Positions 1 to 12,908 of a stretch of 64,000 nucleotides of DNA are shown here, in pieces (within the stretch, counting starts at the first letter, position 1; each line of letters starts with the position of its first letter). Made by a program: the position numbers and the translations under genes. The DNA comes from Kryptolebias marmoratus (lineage: Eukaryota > Chordata > Actinopteri > Cyprinodontiformes > Rivulidae). The stretch lies in contig NC_051440.1 of NCBI RefSeq assembly GCF_001649575.2, forward strand, positions 22,887,372 to 22,951,371. Reading direction: 5' to 3'. The notes beneath the pieces were generated by a model. The model was not told the origin of the DNA. It was given only the letters and a program-made list of their open reading frames with translations, and searched no databases.

Positions 1-1
1 C

Positions 2-2794
2 CAGCTGTTGTGGAGGGAATTCTTTTATACAACAGCCACCAACAACTCCTGCTTTGACAAGATGGAGGGGAACCCTGTGTGTCTACAGATCCCCTGGGAC
101 CGAAACCCCGAGGCGCTGGCCAAGTGGGCGGAGGGACGGACAGGTTACCCGTGGATTGACGCCATTATGACCCAGCTGAGGCAGGAGGGATGGATCCACC
201 ATTTGGCTCGGCACGCTGTGGCTTGTTTTCTCACCAGGGGAGACCTCTGGATCAGCTGGGAAGAAGGCATGAAGGTAGGAATAGAGAGGTTAGAATAAAC
301 AAAGAGGTAATTGCTATTCTGTCGCTGTGACCGTGTGCGTTCTCTGGTCTCTAAGATGTCTCTCCTTCATGCAGGTTTTTGAGGAGTTGCTACTTGATGC
401 AGACTGGAGTGTAAATGCTGGCAGCTGGATGTGGCTCTCCTGCAGCTCCTTTTTCCAGCAGTTTTTTCACTGCTACTGCCCTGTGGGCTTTGGTCGGCGC
501 ACAGACCCCAGCGGCGACTACATACGGTCAGTCTTTACTTTCATGTGCCTCACATGAATGAATTTTAAAACAGGGTTTTCTGCTGTTTGTGTTTCCCACG
601 GTCTGTTAAAAGGGGGAAATAGTCTCATGGCTCAGTTGTACTTTAAGGCCTCACATGGGGGAAGGAATTTACCGTGGTTTCTTTAAGATTACTAAAAATA
701 TACAATTTTTTCTTGGACTTTTTGTAGTCATTACTATATTCATAAAATGTAGACTGTCTGACAGTATGGTACTGAGTAGGGATGCACTGATCCACATTCT
801 TTCACTTCCGATCTGATTCCGATACCTGAATTTGGCTATCTGCCTGCTACCAGTACTTTAATATTATTATCATTATTGTTGATTTTATATGAGGCTGGAG
901 TAAACTCTTCTCTGCAGGCAAGTATTATGTGAATGAATGTATGCATGTGTGTCCTTAAAGGCAACTTGAGGTAAGCGTGAGGTCAGAGAAGGAAGTTACA
1001 AAAACAGGAAATCACGTTAACAGGAACAATCCCATCACATAAACAAATATGCAGCTGTAAGGGTTTCAAATTGACTGTCAGTATTTATTAAATCCAAGAC
1101 AGATACTCATGAAGGGTAAACTTCTCTAACACTACCCCTCTCCAAATAAAATACCAAGGGCTGCTTCATCTGATCAGCACAAATCAAGTATACTGGCTCT
1201 TATAGCAGCAACAAATCAAGGTTTTCAAATGTCAGATATTTGAAATAAAGCAAAAGAGCAATAAGTGTAAACATCTTACACACGGTGTCAGTAAAACGGC
1301 GTGCATCTGATCAGCACAGATCCAGAGCAGGAGGAGGTTAGGCATTGAAGGTGACCTGGATTAAGGTTAACACCAGAGTCCGTGTAACTATTTTTCAAAA
1401 GAAAACAGTTAAAAGTAAATGACTTCTCAAAACGTTAACATGAATCAAGTTAAGAAACTTCTATAATCCCTTTAGCGTTCACACAGTGTCTGGTGGATGT
1501 TTACCTTGTTTTTGGAATGATTCCTCAAGTTCTCAGTTTTGTTTCTCACATCTTTCTTCTTCTCTTTTTTTACCAGGCGTTATTTACCTGCATTGAGGGG
1601 TTTTCCTGCCAAATACATTTATGATCCTTGGAACGCTCCCCAGGAAGTGCAGAAGGCGTCCAAGTGTATCATAGGAACCCACTACCCCAAACCCATGGTG
1701 AACCATGCCGAGGCCAGCCGCATCAACATCGAGAGGATGAAGCAGATTTACCAGCAGCTTTCCTGCTACAGAGGACTGGGTAAAGACATCCCCCGCATGC
1801 TAATCAAGCCTCACATAAACTGATGACTGCTAATTGATATAAAGAAATCTCGTAGAAAGTAAATGTGAATTAAAGGGCAATAAAGGTTAATAGTTCTTTA
1901 ACAGAAATAAACCCCACTAATTTTCTTCTCTGCAGGTTCTTCTTAATGCATGTTTGTGTCCGCTGCTCCAAATCAAACCACAATTTTAGTTCAAGGTTTT
2001 GATTGTGCTTTAGTTTTACAGCTTTTTGATACTGTGCTGTTTCGACCCCTGAGGAGAGAAAATTGTAGCAAATCATGTCTGCGGTAATTAGTATGCAAAT
2101 TATCATTAGTGTAAGTGCCAGACATTCATGTTTGTTTCAGAGCTGAAGAATCGTTGTAACGGACTAGGATTTTTTTTCCTTTCCTTTTCAACTTGTACCA
2201 GGTGGATCAACTTAAATTACTTTATCTTTCAGGCCTGCTAGCAACAGTACCAGTAAATCTCAGCAGCGGTGTCAGTAAAGCTGAAGGAGTCAACACAGGT
2301 ACAGGTCAGGGTCCAGGAGGGTCCTCTGAAGACTTCACAGTGAAGGAGGGATCATCTCAGACAGGTATATACACATCAGAAGACTTTACCTTGTGTGTTG
2401 TTGGTAAGTTCATATGTTAGTTATGGAATAATATTCACATTCTTGGCAAAATCTACTATGCTTGAGACTTTTTCTGTGTCCAGCATTCTATCCAAATCTG
2501 ACCTGCAGGATCTCTGAGTTGTTTAGAACTACAGTATAAAGTTTTGGCTTCATTTCAACACATCACTTCTGCTGTTTGGCTGCTAAAATTAGATATAAAA
2601 ACGATAACATGCCTTAATCCTGGTTTCTATATTGTAAAATAAACAATAGTTTTTTTGTACTGATCCGAGCTGTGTCTCAGATAATCTGATCTGAGTCGTG
2701 TTTTATTGCAGAAAGAAGGCGGTCCACTCAAAAGCGCTGTCATGAAGACACCGAACCTGAAAGCTGTTCTAAAACCTGGAAGCCAAGCAAATAG
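2..2794 (+). CDS. cry1: Cryptochrome, CRY1-type, 3' part (5 exons, 5' end outside window)
   Basis: Flavoprotein-fold circadian repressor that acts with PER proteins on CLOCK/BMAL in the nucleus. Exons, each with GT/AG borders and matching phase: 2-274, 375-526, 1577-1779, 2233-2364, 2712-2794 (TAG). They give 280 residues, about the C-terminal half of a cryptochrome; the N-terminal half lies upstream of the window. Seen: the conserved FAD-domain block ([50 protein letters not shown]) and the final helix [25 protein letters not shown] and RGLGLLA fit CRY1 better than CRY2. The tail after GLLATVP is only about 64 residues, Ser/Gly/Thr-rich, then a basic RRRSTQKR patch that may be a nuclear localisation signal. 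The neighbouring mterf2 supports a CRY1 locus. Teleosts have several cry1 copies; I cannot say which this is. Confidence 0.93.
777..870. repeat. Decayed interspersed repeat end in cry intron
   Basis: The stretch beginning GGGATGCACTGATCC, followed by repeated GATCTGATTCCGATACC-like phrases, resembles the end of non-autonomous hAT-like elements common in fish. The likely element body runs on through the intron (527-1576), which otherwise holds AT-rich sequence with nothing recognisable. Assignment is from memory of the motif only. Confidence 0.4.
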
Positions 2795-5594
2795 AGTGGC
2801 CAAAGTTTAATACAAAGGGTTTGTGTTGTGTCCTGTATCTTCTGCGAACAACCATCAAACTGTGAAACCACGGAGGAGACAGTCGTCTTTGTTCTACACA
2901 GTATTTCTGGCTTTTCTGCTGAGTTGTTGTGGCTAAAAAAGCAGCAAAATCCCAACTTGATAGTTTTGCGGGTGTATTTATAAAGCAAAAAGAAAATTTC
3001 ACGAGGTGAGATATTGTTACTGTCGGACCTTGACAGCAGAAAGTCTCCAGTAGTCTACAGATACAGCAGATAATTAAGGAAATATAGTTGCTTATTGGTG
3101 AAGTTGAGAAACGTCAGTTAACACAAGAGGACTAAAGACATCCATCTGGTCTCCAACCTTTACTTTCGTCCTTTTCTCATGTTACTTCAACTCTGGACCT
3201 GAAAACCTTTCTTCCCGCCTCGGTGTGTTTTATGAAAAGACTGAGGCAGAATGGGAGGGAGAGTTGAAGTCATCCAACCACTGTTACAAAAAAAATACAC
3301 AACCTATTCCAAAAATAAAACCTAGTTTTTGCCTCAGTTTCTCCACGTGGCTTGAATGATAATACCACTTTCTTTGAAGTTCAGGTTCTAATAAATATAA
3401 TAATTACTGGCAAAACATTAGGCTTTGTGGCTGAGTTTAGTTCCTTTCCTTCAAATATCTGTGGTCTGCTGCCATGCTGACTAACTAACAACGCCATGTA
3501 GCGCCAGGCCAAGATGGCGGGACAAATTCTCGTCTCGTCAGCATGCACTGCGTTGTAGTTGGCCGTTTCAGTGGGTTAAACAGCCGTCCTCTGTTGTCCT
3601 TCGTGTCATGAGACTCATCAGAACATGTTGCTGATAATCTGATTTCTTCAGCTTTTGCGCCCTAATTTGGATAAAAAGATGGAATGTAATTCCATCTGAG
3701 GGATGAAAGCTCTAATGTGAAGAGGAGTCACCTTCATCCACTTTCAGCACATTAGATGAAAACCCTGACGAAAGAACATGAACTTCTGAATGTATTTAAG
3801 GTATTTTTGTTTTTGATGCTAACAAAACAAAAGTCTGATGTTCAGGAGAAAAATGGAAGCCAGTTGATGAAGCAGACCATCAAACATTTTGTAAATATTT
3901 TAATTTTCAACTTTTGTATATTTGTTCACGTGGTCCTTCACCTCTTTTTGTAAATAATAATAATGTAAAACTATTATTATAAACATGTTCTTCTGTCCCC
4001 CTGTTATTGTAAATCTCTTTTGTTTAATAAATGACAATGTCCTGACTGTAATGAAATGGGAATAAAAGACAGAAATTTATAAGCATTTATTTTCTGAGTT
4101 TATACAGTAATTATTACTTTGATTCCAGTTTTTTCCTATCTGGATAGCAGATACTTGTTGGTAAGGTTCTGATTAATTATTATTATTCTGCTTTATGGTC
4201 TGACTTTCACCAAAATACACACTTGCAGTTGTTGTTTTTTTGTTTTGTTTGTTTGTTGACACAACTGATCAAAATGTCTGCTATAAAAAGGATTTAAAAC
4301 CTTGCAATTATAATATAAACACCATTCCTAGTTGGACCGGAGCCAACTTGTGCTGTAGTTGAGAACCTCCAATAAACTAAGATCTTCAGACCTTTTGACA
4401 TTTTCTGTTTTCTGCCATTTATGAGTCCTAAATCTAGAGTCGTAGCTAAAAACTTATATCAGAAGGTTTAATAAATACTTAGAAGTTCCTCCGAAACAAA
4501 TCACATAAACACAAGCTGATGTTAGAAATCCATGTGGTAGAACAAGGTTTTATTAAAATACATTTTATGCACATTGTAAAAACTTAGGGGCCCTATTTTT
4601 TTATTTTCTTTCAGTTGTCTCAACTTTTTTTTTCTGTCCAAACAATAAGGTGAGTTGTCTGAGTCGGATCCAGAATCCAATTTTGATGTTTAAGGATAAA
4701 CGACCTGTAGATGGTGAGTCAATGTGACATTTTTCTGTCTGTCTGACTTGGTGTTGGAGTAAATTTAAAATACATTTGTTAAAGGTTTACCTACAAAAAC
4801 TACGCCGGGCTAATGTTGGTCAATCATGTGACAAACGGGTTCCACCAGGTTTTTAGCAGATTCAGAGAAGTGCGTTGTTCACATTGTGTACGTACCCATA
4901 TTTCAGAATTTGTCTGAAGATTGTGTTCGTACAGACTAACTGATGCCTGACCCTTTTTAACGTTGTTGGGTGGGAGAGGTTACATACAGGCTCCTTCCTT
5001 TGAGCTGAAATTCACCAAGTGTCACCGAAGTCTGGGACTAAAACACTTCATTGTCTAACCCAGTAACTTGTTTTATTTTACTGCACTTTATGAGACAAAA
5101 TCAAGGTTTTTAAACCAACAAGGGCCACCAAAAAGTCAAAGTCTATCCTCCAGAGTAAATTATTTCAAAACGTAGGGGGGGAAACAGGGACGTATTGTTT
5201 GTTTTCTCAGCACTAATTCAAAGACAAAATGTTACACAAGATAAATCCCAGCATGAGCTCAGGTTCCACAGGATCTGTTGTTACAGGCTTTTTTATTCTG
5301 TAACATCAGGCTGTGCCTAAATGCTGCTAACAGGGTGATGTCATTTCTGTATTTGCATAAATTAGATTTTGAATGTTTTTATTGTAGTGCAGTGATGTGA
5401 TTTTATCATGGAACAAAGACATGCAGAGAATTACTCGTCTTCTGCTCCTCTGACACATTTTTACTTCTCTGAGAGCAGATTAAAACAGATAAATGTAGTT
5501 TATCATGGGTTTTCTTTTATAAGCAGTAAGGACTGCCCCCTAAGCGGTGAGTCACGTTTCAGCAGCTTAAAAATGCAGAGAAACTGTGCAGTGT
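2795..5594. other. cry 3' UTR and cry-dhfr intergenic spacer
   Basis: No supported coding sequence. The proximal part is presumably cry 3' untranslated sequence: canonical AATAAA hexamers occur at 3390-3395 and 4026-4031, and either could end the transcript. The remainder is AT-rich spacer with short homopolymer runs. The open frames here are short, lack family motifs and have no splice context. Confidence 0.5.
4026..4031 (+). promoter_or_regulatory. Candidate cry polyadenylation signal
   Basis: AATAAA about 1.2 kb after the cryptochrome stop codon, followed by a T/G-rich stretch. A nearer hexamer at 3390-3395 is an alternative. Confidence 0.35.
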
Positions 5595-5599
5595 CCAAT
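5595..5599 (+). promoter_or_regulatory. CCAAT box, candidate dhfr-like promoter element
   Basis: A CCAAT pentamer in the context GTGTCCAATGGC lies 116 bp upstream of the dhfr-like start codon in a locally GC-richer stretch. The frame stays open upstream of the ATG to a good acceptor-like sequence (TGTTTTCAG, ending 5679), so an extra 5' exon cannot be excluded. Confidence 0.35.
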
Positions 5600-5714
5600 G
5601 GCAGCTGCTGCTGGGTGGGAGGAGACTGCTCAGACTGAATAAACTGCTCTCGCACACATGTCACCGCCTCTGTTTTCAGCTTCCTGCCGTCTGACTGAAA
5701 AGCTGCTGCTGGAG

Positions 5715-8700
5715 ATGGAGGAGAGCCGGGACAAGCTGCAAACCAAACCTATCCGCCTCATCGCTGCAGTCTGCAGCAACATGGGGATGGGGAAAGATGG
5801 CTCACTGCCCTGGAGTTTACCGTAAGACTGAAACAAGTCAGGATGAAGCTTACAAAAACCTTCACAGCCTGTAACTGTGCATTAACAGCTCTTAATTAGT
5901 AATTTAATTAGTGTTAGTTAACATTCTTAAAATCATCTGACATTTCTGTAATTATTATTAAGAATACATGAAACATCCTGCATTAAGTGAAGAATCTGAT
6001 CTGATTTTTGTCACAAAGTGTTTCTGAAGCTGCTGCTAATTACTTTCGCAGACTAATATGGTTTTTATCTGTTCATTAACCATAAATCTAAGAGCACAGA
6101 GTAATGACAAAAAGTCATTTAAAGGTGGGTAATAAAAACTGCTGTGAACTTGGGTCACGGCTGTAACGATGGGGCTGCTGGGTGTGATCAGTGTTATGTG
6201 CTAAAGGTAAGGAAGGTTATATTGGGCTGTAATAAAAGCAGGACTGAACAATGTGGAGACTGTTTTAACGTGTGACAGCTGTCATGTTAAAGAAAAAAGT
6301 GGAGCACAGTTTACCCAGAGCAGAGAAAGGAAACTGCTGTTGTCTTATTTTCCTTTTGTCTCCATAATAATCAGGTTAGAATCTGAGCTACAGGTATAAA
6401 TGTGTGCGGGGGTGTTTATTTTTATTTATTGGTTGCTGGATTGTTGTTGATGCTGCTGGTTCTGAGGACAGAATGTAATTTCCATGGTGATAAAGAGACA
6501 TAATAAAAAAACCTTGAACTTTGCAGTTTGATTTAATATTAAATTATTATTTTTTTTTTTTTCACAGATCTGAATTTCAGTACTTTTTGGACACCATCAC
6601 AAGAGTGTCTCGACCAGGTATTACAGTGTTTCTCCTCTGCTGTTGAGGATTAGGTCCTGACATTAGCTCTGTGCAGTATGATCAGTAAATTCTACCTACA
6701 TGTTTTATTCTGAAGGTAACATGAATTTGATCGTTTGGGGTCGGCTGTGCTGGAAATCCCAACCAGACAACATGTTACCTCTGCCCAACACTCTGCATGT
6801 ATTGCTCAGTAAAACACTAAGGTGAGTATCAGCACACACAAACACACACACAAGTTTGTATTTCTATTCTTATTGAATTGTCTTCCATTCATTTCTGTAT
6901 CCTAACCCTGACCTTAACCCTAAACCTAACCATCACCACCAGTATAATCCTAATCCTAATTTAAACACAATTCATGCCTTAACCCTAAACCCAAACACTG
7001 ACATTCAACCATAATAGGTCCTGGCCTTGCTCACCAAAATGATAACTCATCCTGATAAGATACTGTAGGGGATTATACCAGGACAGGTCCTAAAAGCTAA
7101 CAGAAGACAGATACTCGTCCACACAAACAGTTCTGCATCAACAAGAGCTTTAATTCAAAAAGGCCAGCTGCATTCAGAAACTAATCCCATGTTTTATTCT
7201 GTCTCATCTCTTTCCTTACAGCACAGTCCCGGATCGCGCTCACTTCCTGTGTCGAGACTTTGAGAGCGCCATCCGACTGGCAGCTGAACCCCCCCTCTCA
7301 GGTATAATAGAGACCATCTGGATTCTTGGTGGGACACAGGTCTACGAGGTAAAGCAGCTCGATAGTCTGACACCTGAGTGTGTAAAGGCAGCATCTGTTT
7401 TTCACATTTCAACACAAGCTGTCTCACAGTCGCACAGCACGCCCACAGGACACTTTCTATATTTCTCATCCCACCTGTGTGTGCTGTGGAACAATAAGGG
7501 CTGGGACAGCAGCAGACCTCTACCTTATGGAAGTGTCCCTGAGTAGCATTTCTGTAGCTTTGCTTCAGTTTCAGCAGGAACAGTTTTAGCCCCCTCTTGT
7601 GGCAGATTCTTGGCACAACAACTGATTATTGCTACACTTACAGGCTTTCTGCTGAGGCTCCAAACCTGCATTTGTTTAAACAGTTTAATAATTACTCAGT
7701 ACTCCTCTTGCTATACCTATTTTATCAAATTAAAAAAGAAATTTTATGAAAAGAATGTATTATTTCCCAGTAGACTGTCAGAAAATGTTTTTGAGTCGCT
7801 CTAAAGGTGTTTTAGTCTGTGGGGGTAAAACGTACTAATCAAGTTCAAGTTTGATTTTCTACATCCGATTAGTTTCAAGAATGAGCTCGCCAAATTTTCC
7901 TTCCAGTCTGGAAATACGCTGTTACCCCTGGATAACTCATTCATCTCACATGATTCCCGGCGCTGCCAAAATTCCATGTCTGCTCAGCCGGAACAATAAA
8001 GCCCAGTTTGTCTCTGCCAGCCAAGCTAAAGACAAAAAGCAGCCCTTTGTTATTTTAATTAGCTTAAATTAAACCATTTCACACACGCAAAGTTGGAAAA
8101 ACACGCCACATTCTCTTGTATATTTAAAAAATTTTAGTTTTTTGGTGGTTTAACTAATATACTGAGCTACACTTAAACCATAGAACCAGCAGTGGTTCAG
8201 TCTTTGCAACTTCTGCATATTTTCTGCTTTTTTAGCCGTTCATACATCAAAATGTTCAGCTCGTCCAGGAAATCTGTGCTATGACTTTTGCTTTTTGTAA
8301 CTTTTATGCTTTTCAAAATATTTACCTTTATTTACAATTTTTTCCACATAGAATTAGAATATAATTAGAGATATTTTTTATTATTTTAAAAAACATTTTT
8401 CTCTTTGAGTTCTGCTTCATAAAACTGGTTCTGTTTTTGTCTTCTTGAGCTACTTTTGGTTTTCAGCTACTGTTCTGCTACTTAGCTTTTAGCTGGCTGT
8501 TTTCTGCTTTTAGCTGTCCTTTTGCTACTTTTAGCTAGATTTTTTGCACTTGTTGGGTTTGTTTCAGCTTTATTAACTCACTCTCAATTGTTTCAGCAGT
8601 CATTCAGCATTTACTCCTCATTTTCACAGAAAATGTATTTTTTCTCATTTCTTTAGCCTTGGCTTTTAACAGCAGTTTTAGTTTCTTTCTTTCTTTCTTA

Positions 8701-9912
8701 GTAAAACATTTAGTCACAATCCATCAAATCAGTTTAAAAATATGTCTCAATATTTCTCCAGAGATACATACATTATGTCAGGCTTTGAAAGAGCATACAT
8801 AAAAAAGAAGAAAAGCTATAAATTTAATTAGAATGTGCGTTTCTCAGTCAGTTATCTGACATCAGCTCTTGGCTGCGATCTTCAGCAGATCTACTGCTCA
8901 CATTTGGATGTTTACTTTTTGCTCTTTCCACATTGAAATAGGAGAATTACTGAAAGACTCAAGCGGGAATTCTGCTCAGTTTTTTAAGCAAGCTGTGAAG
9001 TGAAAGAGAGCTTATGTGTTATAGATTCTGATTGTGGGCCAGATTAAAGGGCCGTATTTGGCCCGCGGGCCTGGCGTTTGATAGCTGTGGTCTGACCTGT
9101 CTGAACGCTGTGATGTGACTGGACTTTACGCTCCTTCTTTCTGAGCAGGATGCGCTGAAACACCCGTGGTGTGACCTCCTTTACCTGACAGATGTGATGG
9201 CCGACTTTGACTGCGATGTTTTCTTCCCAGAGTTTGACAGGAAGCTTTTCAGATTACAGGACAGGTAAGGTTTCATCTCGCTCCTAAACCGTTGACACTG
9301 AGTGCTTTCTGATCCCGAGGCTTCGTCGTCACGTCTGAACCTGTTGGTATTGCAGCCGTTGTGTGAGAGTTATTCACCCGGCGGCAGAAAGATCCTCTCT
9401 TTTTGTTCGAAAGCCAACATCAGCAGAGCTGTCAGGAGAAGCTGTCTGAGCAGCTCAAAAGGATTTGCTGACTTTACCAAAGCTTTGAAGAGCACTGATA
9501 CTGATATTAGAATAAATCTGAATTGTAAATAAAGTGGAGTCAGTTCTTGTTATTAGAAGCAATAAATTTTCAATTTTATTATCACTTATAAACTAAAACA
9601 TAAAAATTAGGCTGATTGGATCTTTAAGGGTTGTATCTGTATTTTTATCTCCAATAAATGTTTTTTTAATCCGGTTTAAATTATTTAAAAGATGCCTAAT
9701 CGCTCCCAACAAATGACATTTTATTCACTTTGATTGTCAGTTTTTTATGTTTTGCTCCTAATTGACTCACAGCAACTTTTCTTGTTTTTTTTTTTTTTTT
9801 TTTTTGTTGTTTCCAAATAAGATTTCCTGATGTGCCGTCCGACGTTCAGGAGGAGAACGGCATCAAGTTTAAATGCCAGGTTTTCAAGAGAGATACTGCT
9901 GATGCCATTTAA
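5715..9912 (+). CDS. Dihydrofolate reductase-like protein (6 exons)
   Basis: DHFR reduces dihydrofolate with NADPH. Exons 5715-5821, 6568-6617, 6716-6821, 7222-7348, 9149-9264, 9822-9912 (TAA) join in phase at GT/AG borders to give 198 residues (human DHFR 187, also six exons). Fold landmarks: NMGMGKDGSLPW (22-33), SEFQYF with the catalytic-type Glu38 and Phe42, IWILGGTQVY (120-129) as the cofactor glycine loop, LTDVM, FFPEF, and the C-terminal DVQEENGIKFKCQVF. It is clearly divergent: human GKKT (53-56) aligns with GRLC (61-64), and human Arg70, which binds the folate glutamate, aligns ungapped with Thr78; human Asn64 aligns with Met72. It is therefore probably a paralogue of the housekeeping enzyme; activity is uncertain. 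It sits between cry and mterf2. Confidence 0.9.
6899..6996 (+). repeat. Degenerate telomere-like CCTAA tract in dhfr-like intron 3
   Basis: Irregular runs of CTAACCC/TTAACCCTAAACC units, interrupted by unrelated bases, lie just after a CA-rich microsatellite (about 6830-6852). It is a short interstitial telomere-like repeat, not a chromosome end. Confidence 0.6.
8195..8640 (+). repeat. Dispersed repeat family A, copy 1 (TTTTAGCTA-rich)
   Basis: Lies in dhfr-like intron 4. It holds the family landmarks in order: ATCAAAATGTTCAGCT, TTTTTGTAACTTTTATGCTT, TTTCAAAATATTTACC, then several phrases of the type CTACTTTTAGCT spaced 20-35 bp apart, ending near CAGCAGTCATTCAGCA. The same order recurs near 18.6-19.2 and 31.2-31.6 kb (+) and 20.4-20.9 and 39.9-40.4 kb (-). 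No coding capacity seen. Confidence 0.7.
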
Positions 9913-10030
9913 ATATTAACAGCATAAAAAAATGGACATAATCTGAAGACTATGAAAAGAATGTAGAGATTTCACTCGATAACACAATGTGTCAATGAAA
10001 GTTAATTTATTCAGCCTTAAAGTCACATTA

Positions 10031-10036
10031 AATAAA
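10031..10036 (+). promoter_or_regulatory. Candidate dhfr-like polyadenylation signal
   Basis: AATAAA 119 bp after the dhfr-like stop codon, a typical distance for a short 3' UTR. Confidence 0.5.
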
Positions 10037-12308
10037 TGAAGCACTTTGAATACAGACATAGTCTAGTTTTTAAATCAAGGTAAATCTGTGCAATTATATG
10101 TATTTTTTCACATTTCTAATCTTTGTCCAGAAATGATACTAAACTCAGGCATTTAACGAAATCTGCTGCTGCCTTCAGCTGTCATCCTTTAGCTTCATCC
10201 TCCCACTCAGTTTTCCTGCAGCTGCTCATAAAATGTTTGTCATTTAATGAGTCAGCAGCTAACGTTAAACACAGCCCACATCCTGGCTTTAAACAGGACA
10301 TCTGCTTTGTTTTTTTAATTACACAACAGGTTCCAGCTTCTAAAGTTATAAATAATCAACCTGCTAATTTGTTTTTATACTACTGTCATAGTTGTTTTTA
10401 TAGATATATAGAGTTTAATTTATTGTGACTAAAAATGCCTTTATTAATGATTTTTTTACCACTGTTTGAATGTTTTAGTTGACAAATAAATGAGAATGTG
10501 TCTTTTTTTTTTATCAATTTAAATAAAAAATGATTCATATTCATCATGATGTATTTGATCCTTTTAGCCGCTAGATGGCGACATCAGGAAGAAAAACGAC
10601 TCAAAGTTCACATTCAGCCTGTTTGGACTTTATTATATTTCTCTTTTTTTTACAACTTTCAGCTAAAAGCCTAAAAGTTCACAACTAGTCACTTTTTTAT
10701 TTTATTTTTCACAAAGAAGACACTTGTTTTGAATGGCAAAATGCTGAAATAAAAAGATGGAACATAGCATATACACTAATTTCAGATGTTTATGTCAGCA
10801 GCTTATTTAAAAGTGTTGCTCCCACTGCATCTTTTTTGGTGTACAAATAAAACAGACCTTTTATATGAGCAGACCATGTTTGCTCTGATGTTTGGTCCTG
10901 AAAAGCTCATCATTTGGTTGATAATAAATATAGATTAGTCATGACACATAAACCCTCCACCTTTTAGTCTGTAGGCGGTTAAAGTACTATCCAGGATTCA
11001 GATTAAATGAAAAAGGAGCTGGAATTTGGATTTATCAGACCATGAGACACTATAGACTCTGCTCGGGCCCAAAGTTAACAGTATGTTGCTGGATAATGTG
11101 ATTTTTTTCTTGAATATTAAACTCCCTCTTTACATTTCTTGATGTATGAACAAACTGCGTTCACTGACACTAAATTTGAAAGGAGATCCTGAGTTCACAC
11201 ACCTGCTTTTGTGATCATATCTGCTTCTGATGCCTTGTTGATGATGCTTATAGCCTGTCAGAGTAGCTTTTTAGCCTTGTTCTCGGCACATAAAGACTTT
11301 CATGCATCCTTGATAATCGCTCCTCTGCACCTTCCTCCAGGTGCATTTTAGAAATTAGGCCATTCTTCAAAATATTCTGCTGAGATCAGGATCCGGGTCA
11401 CGGGCAGGAGGGGAGAGGAGACACAGTTAGCCTTCTGAAGATGCCTAAATTATTCCACAAATGTTACCAACCTGCTTCAATTATGATAAATATTCAACAG
11501 CTATATCACCTTAGTGTTACACACTTTTCCAGATGGTTATTCTTCTTCTCTTCTTCTCCAATTATTTTGAGACGTTTCTGCTCATAAAACTCAAAATTAA
11601 CATATTATTTCCGCAGCGGATATCCCCTCTTTGTAATAGTTTCTAAATAAATGCGGGGCATAACCTTCTTTGGATACAGGGCTGTTATTAAAGTCAGTTT
11701 ATTTTCTGAAACATGTTCTCTGAAACAGGCTCTCCACTTCTCAGCAGAGCAGTTTTGATTCATCTCAGAGAGAGAGGCGCCTAAATGGTCAGTCGAATGA
11801 TAAAATCAGTCATGAATGAATAAATGACAATGATGCCCAGCAGACCTGTGACAGATGAGCCGTTTTAGAGTTGTGAATCTCCCACGGCGGTCAATATAGA
11901 ATCTTATTTACTTTTTGTCGTCGAACGTCCATCACCGTGACATTTATTTTCCTCCTGCTGCATGTAAAATATATTTGTGTTGTGTCATCGACGAGCGGTG
12001 ACAGAAAACAAACTTTCCACTGAACACAAGAGGGGAAGATTTAGACCAGAGAACATTTAAATGTTGCTTTACACAAAGCGAACGCAAACCAATCAGAACA
12101 ACTTTCTGCACAACGTGAGGTCGATCTTGTTTGTCAGAAATACTTGGATGACGATAAAAACCTGATTTTGATTGGAATGCAGACGTTATCTGTCTCCTTG
12201 AGTCACAGTGGATGATGCAACAACTTTTTTTTTTTATCAACAATAACAACTTTTGGCCCAATGGCTCCAAAGAAAACTTTAACAACTTCAGTTACACTGA
12301 GTGCAAGT

Positions 12309-12908
12309 GTTAGGAATGCATATCGCCCGCCGCCTTTCATTTCATGCAGGAGCTTTAAATCAACATTGTTTTAAGGAACAGGGCGTTATCTGCACCCGTG
12401 TATACGGCGTCATCTGTCAGTGCTCAGAGAATGTGTGGAGGATGACTCTCAGCTACTACCACACCAGAATTAGCTCAATATCTGTAAAACTGACTGAGCT
12501 GTAGCCATTAGCTGTGGCGGCCATTTTAGATAGGGTTGACTCCAAAAGTATATTAGTTGGAGATGTACATCCAGTGATTACGTTCTGATGGTTTCATTAA
12601 AATCCATTTATTGGTTCATGAAATATTTTGCTAACAGACAGGGTTGATGCCAAAGTTTTGAAGTCAAATATTTTCAATGTGTAGCGCTCTCTGAGTTTGT
12701 GTTGAGGATGATGCTCAGATACCAACATTTAGGTTATTAGCTCAAGATTTTTGGCTAAGCTACAGCCATATTTCTTTTTCCTAAAATCAGTTGGCTGTGG
12801 CAGCCATCTTGAATTGGGTGACTCCAAAGATTATTCAGTTGTAGATGATTATCCAGTGATTACTCTCTGAGGGTTTCATTAAGTGGTTTTGTAACAGACA
12901 GACACATG
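12309..12908 (+). repeat. Dispersed repeat family B, copy 1 (two internal units)
   Basis: Begins with TTAGGAATGCATATCGCCC and runs through GACTCTCAGCTACTACC (12444), AATATCTGTAAAACTGACTG, GTGGCGGCCATTTTAGA, GGAGATGTACATCCAGTGAT and TTTTGCTAACAGACAGG. The series then repeats in weaker form from about 12680 (GATGCTCAGATACC near 12710, CTGTGGCAGCCATCTTGAAT, CCAGTGATTACTCTCTGA). The copy is thus made of two tandem units of about 265 bp. Other copies lie at 48.4, 50.5 and 55.9 kb (+) and 21.8, 29.9 and 54.0 kb (-). Confidence 0.75.

Noticed and set aside
7194..7616. 140-codon minus-strand open frame in the dhfr-like gene
   Set aside because: It overlaps the real exon at 7222-7348 in antisense and runs into intron without motif or splice support.
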